This document shows positions 1-5,674 of a stretch of DNA of 7,730 bases, one piece after another; positions within the stretch are counted from its first letter, which is position 1, and every line of letters begins with the position of its first letter. The position numbers were made by a program, and so were the translations under genes. The notes beneath the pieces are model-generated. The model was not told the DNA's origin and searched no databases. It saw only the letters and a list, made by a program, of their open reading frames with translations. The stretch covers positions 6,151 through 13,880 of the forward strand of contig DMCN01000077.1 in NCBI GenBank assembly GCA_003445795.1. The letters are read 5' to 3'. Source of the DNA: Gallionellaceae bacterium. Lineage in GTDB: Bacteria > Pseudomonadota > Gammaproteobacteria > Burkholderiales > Gallionellaceae.

Positions 1-27
1 GGCACAGAAACGTGCCCACCCTACAGG
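1..27. repeat. Partial hairpin-forming intergenic repeat at window edge
   Basis: Bases 1-5 (GGCAC) pair with 12-16 (GTGCC) around a 6-base loop. The stem is flanked by CCACCCTACAGG, which on the other strand reads CCTGTAGGGTGGGCAC. A GTAGGGTGGGCAC...GTGCCCAC module is a dispersed intergenic repeat that I recall from several proteobacterial genomes, so this is probably its right half, with the left half outside the window. It lies just past the lipA stop codon and could act as a 3' stem-loop for that transcript, but no T-run is visible within the window. Family membership is from memory. Confidence 0.4.
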
Positions 28-36
28 TTGCAATAG

Positions 37-969
37 TTAAACCCCGGCCTGTTCCGCCTGCTCGTCGGCGAAATAGCTGGAGCGCACCATGGGCGCGCAG
101 GCGGCATGCGAGAAGCCCATCTCCTTCGCGGCGATCTCGAACTTCTTGAAGTCTTCCGGCGAAACATAGCGCAGCACCGGCAGGTGGCCGTCGGAAGGTT
201 GCAGGTATTGTCCGAGCGTGAGCATCTCGACATCGTGCGCGCGCAGGTCGCGCATCACCTGCAGCACTTCCTCGTCAGTCTCGCCCAATCCCAGCATCAG
301 GCCGGACTTGGTGGTCACCTGCGGGAAGCGCGCCTTGAATTCTTTCAGCAGCTTGAGCGAGTGCGCGTAGTCGGCGCCGGGACGCGCCAGCGGGTACATG
401 CGCGGCACGGTCTCCAGATTATGGTTGAGTACGTCGGGCAGGCTGGAGGCCAGCGCGTCCAACGCGACGTCGAGGCGGCCGCGGAAATCCGGCACCAGTA
501 TCTCCAGCTTGGTGGAAGGAGACGATGCGCGGATGGCCGTGAGGCAGTCGGCGAAATGCTGTGCGCCGCCGTCGCGCAGATCGTCGCGGTCGACGCTGGT
601 GATGACGACATATCTGAGTTTGAGGATGCCGATGGAGCGCGCGAGATTCTGCGGTTCGTCGGCATCGGGCGGCAACGGTTTGCCGTGGGCCACGTCGCAG
701 AAAGGGCAGCGGCGCGTGCACACATCGCCGAGGATCATGAAGCTGGCCGTGCCTTTGCCGAAGCATTCGCCGATGTTGGGGCAGGAGGCTTCCTCGCACA
801 CGGTGTGCAGGTGCTGCTCGCGCAGCATGCGCTTCACTTCGTTGTAGCCGCTACCCGTGCCGGATTTGACGCGTATCCATTGCGGTTTGCGCAGGCGCTC
901 CTGCAGGGGCACGATCTTGATGGGGTTGCGCGCGGTCTTGGCCGCGCCGGTCTGTTTGTGTTCACTCAT
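37..969 (-). CDS. lipA: Lipoyl synthase (radical SAM)
   Basis: LipA inserts two sulfur atoms into the octanoyl chain carried on lipoyl domains of 2-oxoacid dehydrogenases and the glycine cleavage H protein. This is the last step of lipoate synthesis, in the cytoplasm. The 310-residue protein carries both iron-sulfur signatures. The auxiliary cluster ligands are C58-x4-C63-x5-C69, and the radical-SAM triad is C84-x3-C88-x2-C91 (CTRRCPFC). The C-terminal RSSY (296-299) provides the serine ligand of the sacrificial cluster. All key residues are present and the length is normal. An in-frame ATG six codons upstream (985-987) is possible, but a TACAAT -10 element lies between the two ATGs, so the inner ATG at 967-969 is preferred. 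lipB, often the upstream neighbour, is absent; sodB lies there instead, divergently oriented. Confidence 0.97.
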   Translation of the reverse strand: MSEHKQTGAAKTARNPIKIVPLQERLRKPQWIRVKSGTGSGYNEVKRMLREQHLHTVCEEASCPNIGECFGKGTASFMILGDVCTRRCPFCDVAHGKPLPPDADEPQNLARSIGILKLRYVVITSVDRDDLRDGGAQHFADCLTAIRASSPSTKLEILVPDFRGRLDVALDALASSLPDVLNHNLETVPRMYPLARPGADYAHSLKLLKEFKARFPQVTTKSGLMLGLGETDEEVLQVMRDLRAHDVEMLTLGQYLQPSDGHLPVLRYVSPEDFKKFEIAAKEMGFSHAACAPMVRSSYFADEQAEQAGV

Positions 970-975
970 GGGCGG

Positions 976-1006
976 ATTGTAAAACATCGCGACTAACGGG
1001 TTCTAA
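976..1006 (-). promoter_or_regulatory. Putative lipA promoter with -10 TACAAT, possibly leaderless start
   Basis: On the minus strand the sequence upstream of lipA reads TTTTACAATCCGCCC followed directly by the ATG. TACAAT (plus-strand 976-981) is a five-of-six match to the sigma-70 -10 hexamer. Transcription would then begin about 6-7 bases downstream, at or next to the A of the ATG. No -35 hexamer of good quality is visible; TTAGAA at 1001-1006 with a 19-base gap is the best and is weak. No Shine-Dalgarno sequence precedes the ATG, which fits a very short or absent leader. Confidence 0.42.
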
Positions 1007-1042
1007 ATCGTTGTTAAACCCTGTAGCATGCAAGGATAAATA

Positions 1043-1067
1043 ATACCCAAGTAGAAAAGTATGGTAT
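1043..1067. promoter_or_regulatory. Imperfect 25-bp palindrome over sodB promoter (IscR type 1-like)
   Basis: ATACC at 1043-1047 is mirrored by GGTAT at 1063-1067, with AAGT and AGTA segments near the centre. The 25-base span and the ATA...TAT ends match the layout of the type 1 IscR operator. Compared with the degenerate consensus as I recall it, 19 of 25 positions agree, but many positions are two-fold degenerate and two of the central GACT/AGTC bases differ. The right arm overlaps the sodB -10, where a bound protein could block initiation. The symmetry is visible in the sequence; the regulator is a guess. Confidence 0.25.
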
Positions 1068-1070
1068 ATT
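1062..1070 (+). promoter_or_regulatory. Putative extended -10 promoter of sodB
   Basis: TGGTATATT is a TG-N extended -10 with hexamer TATATT (1065-1070, five of six). No matching -35 is visible at the usual spacing, which is common for extended -10 promoters. Transcription would start near 1077, giving a leader of about 50 bases. That leader begins with a small inverted repeat, AATGG (1078-1082) and CCATT (1088-1092), and ends with the ribosome binding site AGGAGA at 1116-1121, five bases before the ATG. Confidence 0.5.
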
Positions 1071-1126
1071 GCAGCCCAATGGTTAAGCCATTCCCGCGTC
1101 ACTAAACAATAAATCAGGAGATTGCC

Positions 1127-1708
1127 ATGGAACATCAATTGCCCCCGCTGCCTTATCCCCGCGAAGCGCTCGCGCCGCACATGTCCGCCGAGACTTTCGA
1201 TTACCACTATGCCAAACATCATCAGGCTTATGTCACCAACCTGAATAACCTGATCAAGGGCACGGAATTCGAGAACGCCAGCCTGGATGACATCATCAAG
1301 AAGGCTTCCGGCGGCATCTACAACAACGCGGCCCAGGTCTCCAACCACACCTTCTTCTGGAGCTGCATGAAGCCGCAGGGCGGCGGTGCACCTACCGGCG
1401 CGCTGGCCGAAGCCATCAACAAAAAGTGGGGTTCGCTCGACGACTTCAAGAAAGCCTTCCAGACTTCCGCCGTGGGCAACTTCGGTTCCGGCTGGACCTG
1501 GCTGGTGAAGAAGGCCGACGGCTCGCTCGACATCGTCAACATGGGCGCTGCCGGTACACCGATCACCACCGCCGACAAGGCGCTGCTCTGCGTGGACGTG
1601 TGGGAACATGCCTACTACATCGACTACCGCAACGTGCGCCCCAAGTTCGTTGAGACTTTCCTCAACAATCTGGTGAACTGGGATTTCGTGGCGAAGAACT
1701 TCGCCTGA
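1127..1708 (+). CDS. sodB: Iron superoxide dismutase
   Basis: SodB converts superoxide to oxygen and hydrogen peroxide in the cytoplasm. The 193-residue protein is colinear with E. coli FeSOD. Metal ligands are H27 (in YHYAKHH), H74 (NHTFFW), D157 and H161 (DVWEHAYY). Q70 in NNAAQVSNH, together with AAGTP after residue 140, is the pattern of iron-specific rather than manganese-specific enzymes, in which the active-site glutamine is in the C-terminal half. The start is fixed by AGGAGA five bases upstream and by the family-typical MEHxLPPLPY N-terminus. It is a single-gene unit, divergent from lipA, with its own promoter and a strong terminator directly downstream. Iron or Fe-S status may regulate it through the palindrome over its promoter, but that is inference. 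Confidence 0.97.
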   Translation: MEHQLPPLPYPREALAPHMSAETFDYHYAKHHQAYVTNLNNLIKGTEFENASLDDIIKKASGGIYNNAAQVSNHTFFWSCMKPQGGGAPTGALAEAINKKWGSLDDFKKAFQTSAVGNFGSGWTWLVKKADGSLDIVNMGAAGTPITTADKALLCVDVWEHAYYIDYRNVRPKFVETFLNNLVNWDFVAKNFA

Positions 1709-1726
1709 TCTTCAGCACAGCAGACC

Positions 1727-3097
1727 TCAAGGCCGGAGCGTTCCTCCGGCCTTTTCTATTTCATCGTCCGCCCGGTACAGATTGTGGCGTGCCTGAAAGA
1801 GCCGCGGGTCGAGTTGCAGCGCGGTGCTGAATTCGCGCCGCGCTTCGTCATGGCGTTGTGCCAGCAGGTAGGCATGGCCGAGGTTGTTGTGCACGCGCGC
1901 CTTGTCCGGCGATTTCAGCACGGTGTCCTGCCACAGGCTCTGTTCGCTGGTGTAGACCTGGTTGCGCAGCACGGTGAGGCTGGCGAGGGTCAGCAGCAGC
2001 GCGGCAGCCAATATGCGTTGCATCCTGGCATCCAGCCTCAGCGTGAGTTCGATGCCCAGGGCAAGCAGCAGCGGCCATCCGGCCAGATACAACTGGCGCT
2101 CATTGGCGATATCGATACGCGGCAGGAACAGATACAGCGGGATCAGTTGCAGCATCACCCACGCCAACGCAAAGCTGATCCACGGGCGTCTGCGCCAGCA
2201 GGCCAGCATGAGTACGAATAGCCCGATGAAGATGGCTAGCGGGATCAGCGCTTCGCCGATGCCGGACAGCAGCGGCAGGTCGGGGTCGATGTTCAGCCAC
2301 AAGGGCAACGCCCATTGCCGCAGCAGCCAGGCGAAGCCGGCGAGATGCGTGGCGAGGTTGCCCTGCATGTCGTTGAATTCCGCACTGCGCTGCATCTGGT
2401 CGATATAACTGTCGCTGAGCAGGAAGAACAGGGTGGCGGCGCAGAGTACCGCCCAACTCGGCCACATCAGGCTGAGTGCGGTTCGCCAGCGACCGCCGCA
2501 GCAGAGCTCCCATGCCAGCAGTGCCAGCGGGAACGTCACCGCGGTCTCCTTGGTGGCCAGCGCCAGCAGGAACAATAAAGGAGTGAGCAGGTAGAGCAGT
2601 TTCCAGTCGTCCTGCGTGCGTCCGCGGATGTAGCTGAGCAGTCCGGCCAGATAGAACAGGGACATCAGCGAGGCGGAGCGTCCGCTGATGTAACTCACCG
2701 CTTCGGTATGCACGGGATGCAGTGCGAACAGCAGTGCGGTGAGCAGTGCGACATGGCGCAGTTTGTCGACTTGCCATTGCTGCTGCACGAAGGCTTGCGC
2801 CAACCGGTAGACCAGCCAGGCGTTCGCCAGATGGATGAGCAGGTTGGTGAGATGGAAGCCGATGACGCCGGTGCCCATGGTCCAGTTTAGCGTGTAGCTG
2901 AATTTGAGCAGCGGGCGGATGCCGCTGTCGATGGCGGCGAACCAGCTTGCCCAGGAATGCACTTGCGGCTGGTTGACGATGACGTTGTAGTCGTCGAACT
3001 GGAATGGCCCGCCCAGCACATTGGCATAGCTGGCGAGTACGGCCAGCGCCAGCCACATCAGCACATTAAAGGCGGGTTCAGGGCGAGACGCGCGCAT
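1727..3097 (-). CDS. Polytopic membrane protein with C-terminal TPR (TMTC/GT-C-like)
   Basis: This 456-residue protein resembles the bacterial relatives of TMTC O-mannosyltransferases, which have a GT-C-type membrane region followed by tetratricopeptide repeats. About ten hydrophobic segments are visible, roughly at residues 11-28, 76-98, 115-127, 143-157, 167-200, 208-228, 283-325, 338-353 and 361-377. The first loop has the GT-C-like acidic pair FDDY (D35, D36). Family-typical blocks are RPLLKFSYTLN (61-71), LHPVHTEAVSYISGRS (126-141), KETAVTFPLALLAWE (183-197) and ERQLYLAGWP (333-342). A TPR unit fills 401-434. Eukaryotic TMTCs mannosylate proteins; the substrate here is unknown. The chosen ATG overlaps the upstream carboxypeptidase gene by 20 bases. 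An ATG at 3128-3130, with AAGGA further upstream, would add 11 residues and is possible. The last eight codons are formed by the sodB terminator hairpin. Confidence 0.82.
   Translation of the reverse strand: MRASRPEPAFNVLMWLALAVLASYANVLGGPFQFDDYNVIVNQPQVHSWASWFAAIDSGIRPLLKFSYTLNWTMGTGVIGFHLTNLLIHLANAWLVYRLAQAFVQQQWQVDKLRHVALLTALLFALHPVHTEAVSYISGRSASLMSLFYLAGLLSYIRGRTQDDWKLLYLLTPLLFLLALATKETAVTFPLALLAWELCCGGRWRTALSLMWPSWAVLCAATLFFLLSDSYIDQMQRSAEFNDMQGNLATHLAGFAWLLRQWALPLWLNIDPDLPLLSGIGEALIPLAIFIGLFVLMLACWRRRPWISFALAWVMLQLIPLYLFLPRIDIANERQLYLAGWPLLLALGIELTLRLDARMQRILAAALLLTLASLTVLRNQVYTSEQSLWQDTVLKSPDKARVHNNLGHAYLLAQRHDEARREFSTALQLDPRLFQARHNLYRADDEIEKAGGTLRP
1729..1757 (+). terminator. Rho-independent terminator of sodB
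   Basis: GGCCGGAG (1731-1738) pairs perfectly with CTCCGGCC (1744-1751) around the 5-base loop CGTTC. Two A-T pairs can extend the stem to 1729-1753. A TTTTCT tract follows, so this is a strong intrinsic terminator for plus-strand transcription, about 20 bases past the sodB stop. On the minus strand the stem is followed only by TTGAGG, so termination in that direction should be weak. The hairpin lies inside the 3' coding end of the convergent TPR gene. Confidence 0.88.
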
Positions 3098-3878
3098 GGT
3101 CGAAAGCCAGATCGAGTATGTCCACCGCATCCCACCAGCGGTCCTTGCCGTGCAACAGCACCAGCAACACCTCGTGGCCGTCGCGTTTGGCGAGTGCCAC
3201 CAGACAGGTGCCGGCTTGGGCGGTGTAGCCGGTCTTGAGGCCGAGCGCGCCTTCGTAGCGGCCGACCAGCGCGTTCCTGTTGCTCAGCCGGTATTGCCTG
3301 CCTTCCAGGGTAGTGATGACGGCGTGCCCTTGCGAGGTGAGTGGAACGACCTGGGGGTGTTTGAGCAGTTCGCGCGCCAGCCTGGTGATATCCAGCGCGG
3401 AGGAGTAGTGTCCGCTCGCATCGTGGCCGCAGGCGTTGCGGAATTGCGTGTCGCGCAGTCCGAGTTCCTGCGCGCGTTGATTCATCTGCTGCACGAAAGC
3501 GGTTTCACTTCCGCCAAGGTGGTCGGCCAAGGCATGACAGGCATCGTTCGCCGATTGCAGCAGCGTGGCGGCGAGCAGGTCCTCCACGCGCAGATGTTCG
3601 CCGGCCTTGAGTGCCAGACGGGAACCGGTTTCGCGGGTCGCCGCCTGACTGATGCGTACCGTCTCCTGCAATTTGTTCCGCTCCAGCACCAGTAACGCGG
3701 TCATCAGCTTGGTGAGGCTGGCGGGCGGCAGGCGTTTGGCGGGCTGTTTTTCCCACACGGCTGTACCGTCGATTTCGACCCGATAGGCCGCGGCGATCTG
3801 CGGAAAAGGATCGGGCTGTGAAACCGCCTGCGCGTGAAGCGCCAGCAGCCACAGCCCGATGAAGAGAGAGGGGCGCAC
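3078..3878 (-). CDS. D-alanyl-D-alanine carboxypeptidase (peptidase S11)
   Basis: This is a low-molecular-weight penicillin-binding protein that trims the terminal D-alanine from peptidoglycan pentapeptides in the periplasm. All three active-site motifs are present: S54-L-T-K57 with the catalytic serine, S109-A-N111, and K215-T-G217. A signal peptide covers about residues 1-18 (hydrophobic LFIGLWLLALHAQA). At 266 residues it holds only the catalytic domain. The C-terminal beta domain and amphipathic membrane anchor of PBP5/DacA are missing, as in PBP7-like and short S11 enzymes, so it is probably soluble in the periplasm. The start is GTG (minus strand, 3876-3878), placed directly after the TAA of the DUF3617 gene. 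It is therefore likely to depend on translational coupling; GGCAGG lies about 13 bases upstream. Its 3' end overlaps the TPR gene. Confidence 0.93.
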   Translation of the reverse strand: MRPSLFIGLWLLALHAQAVSQPDPFPQIAAAYRVEIDGTAVWEKQPAKRLPPASLTKLMTALLVLERNKLQETVRISQAATRETGSRLALKAGEHLRVEDLLAATLLQSANDACHALADHLGGSETAFVQQMNQRAQELGLRDTQFRNACGHDASGHYSSALDITRLARELLKHPQVVPLTSQGHAVITTLEGRQYRLSNRNALVGRYEGALGLKTGYTAQAGTCLVALAKRDGHEVLLVLLHGKDRWWDAVDILDLAFDHARVSP

Positions 3879-4850
3879 TTAGAAACCGAACCTGCCCTTC
3901 AGTTTTTTTGCCTCATCCAGCATGTCCGAAGAGGGAGACTTGCCGGGTTTGCGCGGCGCGGGCATCTCATCCAACTCGTCATCATCGGAATCCTCGTCGT
4001 TATCCTTTCCGCTCATGCACTTCTTGAAATCGGCAGCGCGTGTCTCGGCGGTGTAGCTGCGGCCTTCGCAATCCCGTCGCCGTTGGTTCTCGCGGAAGGT
4101 CTTGGCCTCGGCCGGGCAATGCGCGGACAGATGGCGGTAGTTCTTTTCATCGAGCTGTTTGCAGATCGAGCGGGTGGTGGCAGCCATGTCCAGTTTGCAT
4201 TCCCTGACGATTGATACGCCGCCGAGCATATGCTGCTCATGCTGGTTCAGGGAATTGAAGGTTTGTACGTCCCTGGGGGCGTCCTTCTTCACCGCGTCGC
4301 AGAATTGTTTGCGCTGGTCGCCACAGGCCGCACCCGGTTGCAGAATCAGGCTGGAGGCGCTTATCCATTCGGCGGTGTTCCGGTAATTGGAGGTATCGCA
4401 CATCTGCGATTTGATTTTCTTGACCTGTTCTTCCGAGTCGCAGCCGCCGCCCAGTCGTTTGCCGCTGAACTCGGAAGTCATGTTTATGTCCTGACCGTCA
4501 GATTTGCCGGAGAACTTCATCTTGCCCTTGTAGCCGCCGGCACTGGTGGTCTGCTCGCCGCTGCCGGTCATCACCTCGCCGTCACGGTCGCAACGCATCT
4601 TCCATGTGGTCTTGTTGCCCACCGTCTTGACGTCGCTCATCTTGCAGTCCTTGTCGCCGGAGGTCTTCTGGGGATCGTTCTCGCCGCCTTTGGGGATGCA
4701 CACCTTTTGTGTGGTGGGCGGCATGGCGAAGGGCATGCCGGGCATCTCCATCCTGGTGGTGACTTCCCAGTATTCGCCGGGGGCGGCAAGGGCTGCGGCA
4801 CTGAATAGACCGGTTAGCACGGACAGAATGACTGCGAGGTGTTTGCTCAT
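3879..4850 (-). CDS. Secreted cysteine-rich DUF3617 family protein with acidic tail
   Basis: The function of this family is unknown. The 323-residue protein begins with a Sec signal peptide (about residues 1-22, ending ALAA). The hallmark DUF3617 opening follows: GEYWEVTTRMEMPGMPFAMP, then a VCIP motif with C51. The DUF3617-like part runs to about residue 160. The remainder has further cysteines, 12 in all (C51, 69, 87, 137, 151, 176, 184, 218, 230, 245, 261, 278), an even number that suits periplasmic disulfides. A strongly acidic stretch at 283-295 precedes a proline- and lysine-rich C-terminus. Most DUF3617 proteins are much shorter, so this is an extended form. The start is supported by AGGGAG (plus-strand 4856-4861), six bases before the ATG. 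It is the first gene of the envelope operon, followed without a gap by the carboxypeptidase. Confidence 0.85.
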   Translation of the reverse strand: MSKHLAVILSVLTGLFSAAALAAPGEYWEVTTRMEMPGMPFAMPPTTQKVCIPKGGENDPQKTSGDKDCKMSDVKTVGNKTTWKMRCDRDGEVMTGSGEQTTSAGGYKGKMKFSGKSDGQDINMTSEFSGKRLGGGCDSEEQVKKIKSQMCDTSNYRNTAEWISASSLILQPGAACGDQRKQFCDAVKKDAPRDVQTFNSLNQHEQHMLGGVSIVRECKLDMAATTRSICKQLDEKNYRHLSAHCPAEAKTFRENQRRRDCEGRSYTAETRAADFKKCMSGKDNDEDSDDDELDEMPAPRKPGKSPSSDMLDEAKKLKGRFGF

Positions 4851-4898
4851 GATCGCTCCCTGAAGTTGATCGACATCGGCATGTTTCTGCGCCGTGGG

Positions 4899-4927
4899 AT
4901 TCTTTGCCTTCCTTGCCGGCCCGTCAA
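4899..4927 (-). promoter_or_regulatory. Putative promoter of the DUF3617-carboxypeptidase-TPR operon
   Basis: On the minus strand TTGACG (plus-strand 4922-4927, five of six to the -35 consensus) and AAGAAT (4899-4904, four of six to the -10) are separated by exactly 17 bases. This would give a leader of about 40 bases, ending in the AGGGAG ribosome binding site. Its -35 lies only 26 bases from the divergent lexA -35, so the two promoters are back to back. The nearest LexA box is upstream of this promoter, so direct SOS control of the operon is not implied. Confidence 0.42.
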
Positions 4928-4953
4928 GCTAAGGTTCCGTGGAGGAATAATGG

Positions 4954-4982
4954 TTGACAGCAGAACGTCCGTTCTTTAGGAT
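4954..4982 (+). promoter_or_regulatory. lexA sigma-70 promoter
   Basis: A perfect -35 TTGACA (4954-4959) and a -10 TAGGAT (4977-4982) are separated by 17 bases. This is the best promoter in the window. Transcription should begin near 4989. LexA box 1 lies in the spacer and box 2 covers the start point, an arrangement that would block RNA polymerase and provide autoregulation. Confidence 0.8.
4962..4975. promoter_or_regulatory. LexA operator 1 (Bacillus-like GAAC-N4-GTTC type)
   Basis: AGAACGTCCGTTCT is a perfect inverted repeat of AGAACG with a 2-base centre. It lies between the -35 and -10 of lexA. It matches the GAACG-N2-CGTTC motif reported for the LexA of Sideroxydans lithotrophicus and relatives, and does not resemble the CTGT-N8-ACAG box of E. 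coli and most betaproteobacteria. Confidence 0.85.
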
Positions 4983-4985
4983 GCA

Positions 4986-4999
4986 AGAACGTTCGTTCT
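4986..4999. promoter_or_regulatory. LexA operator 2 (same motif)
   Basis: AGAACGTTCGTTCT carries the same perfect 6-base arms as operator 1 and differs in one of the two central bases (TT for TC). The centres of the two boxes are 24 bases apart. This box covers the predicted transcription start and ends 14 bases before the lexA ATG. Confidence 0.85.
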
Positions 5000-5013
5000 G
5001 TAGAGGTGACATC

Positions 5014-5610
5014 ATGTCCGATTCCGATCCGTCAGCCAGAGACGCAGAGTATCTGGCCAAGCTGCAGGATTACTACGCTTCCTGGAAGAGCATCCCATCG
5101 TATGCCGCGCTGTGCGACGTGTTCGGCATCGCCTCAAAATCCTGGGTCAAGGCCATCCTGGACCGGCTGGAAAAGGCTGGCTTCGTCGAACGCACACCGG
5201 ACGGGATGTGGATACCCAGCCGCCAGTTCTTCGCCCGCCCCTTTGCCGAGTCAGCGGTGCAGGCCGGCATGCCGGTCGCGGTGAACGACACGCAGGGCGA
5301 CTATTTCATCATTGACGAGATGCTGATCGAGAAACCGTCCACCACCACCATGATCCCGGTGAAGGGTGATTCCATGATCGACGCGGGTATCCACGAGGGC
5401 GATGTCGCCGTGGTGGAGAAACGCAACGTAGCCAACATCGGCGATATCGTGGTGGCCATCGTGGACAACGAGTTCACCCTGAAGACGCTGGACAAGGAGC
5501 GCGGCCAATACATCCTGCGTCCGGCCAATCCGGCCTATCCGGTGATACGTCCGCAGGGGTCGCTGGAGATATTCGGCGTGCTGGTCGGTCTGATACGGAA
5601 GTACAAGTAA
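5014..5610 (+). CDS. lexA: LexA repressor, non-canonical DNA-binding domain type
   Basis: LexA represses SOS genes and cleaves itself when RecA forms filaments on damaged DNA. The 198-residue protein has an N-terminal winged-helix domain (about 10-70), a linker, and a C-terminal S24 peptidase domain. The self-cleavage site is A84-G85. The catalytic dyad is S120 (VKGDSM) and K157 (EFTLK), 37 residues apart as in E. coli. The DNA-binding part is unusual: helices around SYAALCDVFGI (29-39) and SKSWVKAILDRLEKAGFV (41-58) have little similarity to canonical LexA beyond the winged-helix pattern. The start is chosen because AGAGGTGA (5002-5009) sits four bases upstream. An ATG at 4954-4956 or 4981-4983 would place the operators inside the gene. 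Two operators upstream imply autoregulation. Another S24-family repressor is the alternative, but the cleavage site and paired operators favour LexA. Confidence 0.93.
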   Translation: MSDSDPSARDAEYLAKLQDYYASWKSIPSYAALCDVFGIASKSWVKAILDRLEKAGFVERTPDGMWIPSRQFFARPFAESAVQAGMPVAVNDTQGDYFIIDEMLIEKPSTTTMIPVKGDSMIDAGIHEGDVAVVEKRNVANIGDIVVAIVDNEFTLKTLDKERGQYILRPANPAYPVIRPQGSLEIFGVLVGLIRKYK

Positions 5611-5639
5611 CAGGCATCACCTCGGGTAATTCATGGGCG

Positions 5640-5674
5640 GACAGGGCCAAGGGTTGATAAAATCGCGCCCTGTC
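5640..5674. promoter_or_regulatory. Perfect 8-bp inverted repeat flanking exonuclease-gene promoter region
   Basis: GACAGGGC (5640-5647) is repeated inverted as GCCCTGTC (5667-5674), with 19 bases between. The interval contains GTTGATAAAAT, whose TAAAAT (5658-5663) is a five-of-six -10 candidate; no good -35 is seen. The right arm would cover the start of transcription near 5670. The repeat could be an operator or an RNA hairpin at the end of the lexA transcript. It is not followed by a T-run, so it is not a standard intrinsic terminator. Confidence 0.4.

Noticed and set aside
106..996. Long plus-strand open frame of 296 codons opposite lipA
   Set aside because: It is the antisense of a lipA with every catalytic residue intact; its composition (many Arg, Ala, Val, Gln, His) is typical of a GC-rich shadow frame and it has no recognisable domain.
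1078..1092. AATGG/CCATT inverted repeat in the sodB leader as a riboswitch or sRNA target structure
   Set aside because: The stem is only five pairs and isolated; nothing indicates a structured regulatory RNA beyond a small hairpin.
2100..3056. Minus-strand open frame of 318 codons in another frame within the TPR gene
   Set aside because: The overlapping frame has transmembrane segments and a TPR matching a known family; this one is rich in Arg, Pro and His with no domain.
4998..5013. CTGT followed by 8 bases, as a canonical LexA box before lexA
   Set aside because: The second half reads CATC, not ACAG, so there is no canonical palindrome; the AGAACG-N2-CGTTCT boxes are perfect instead.
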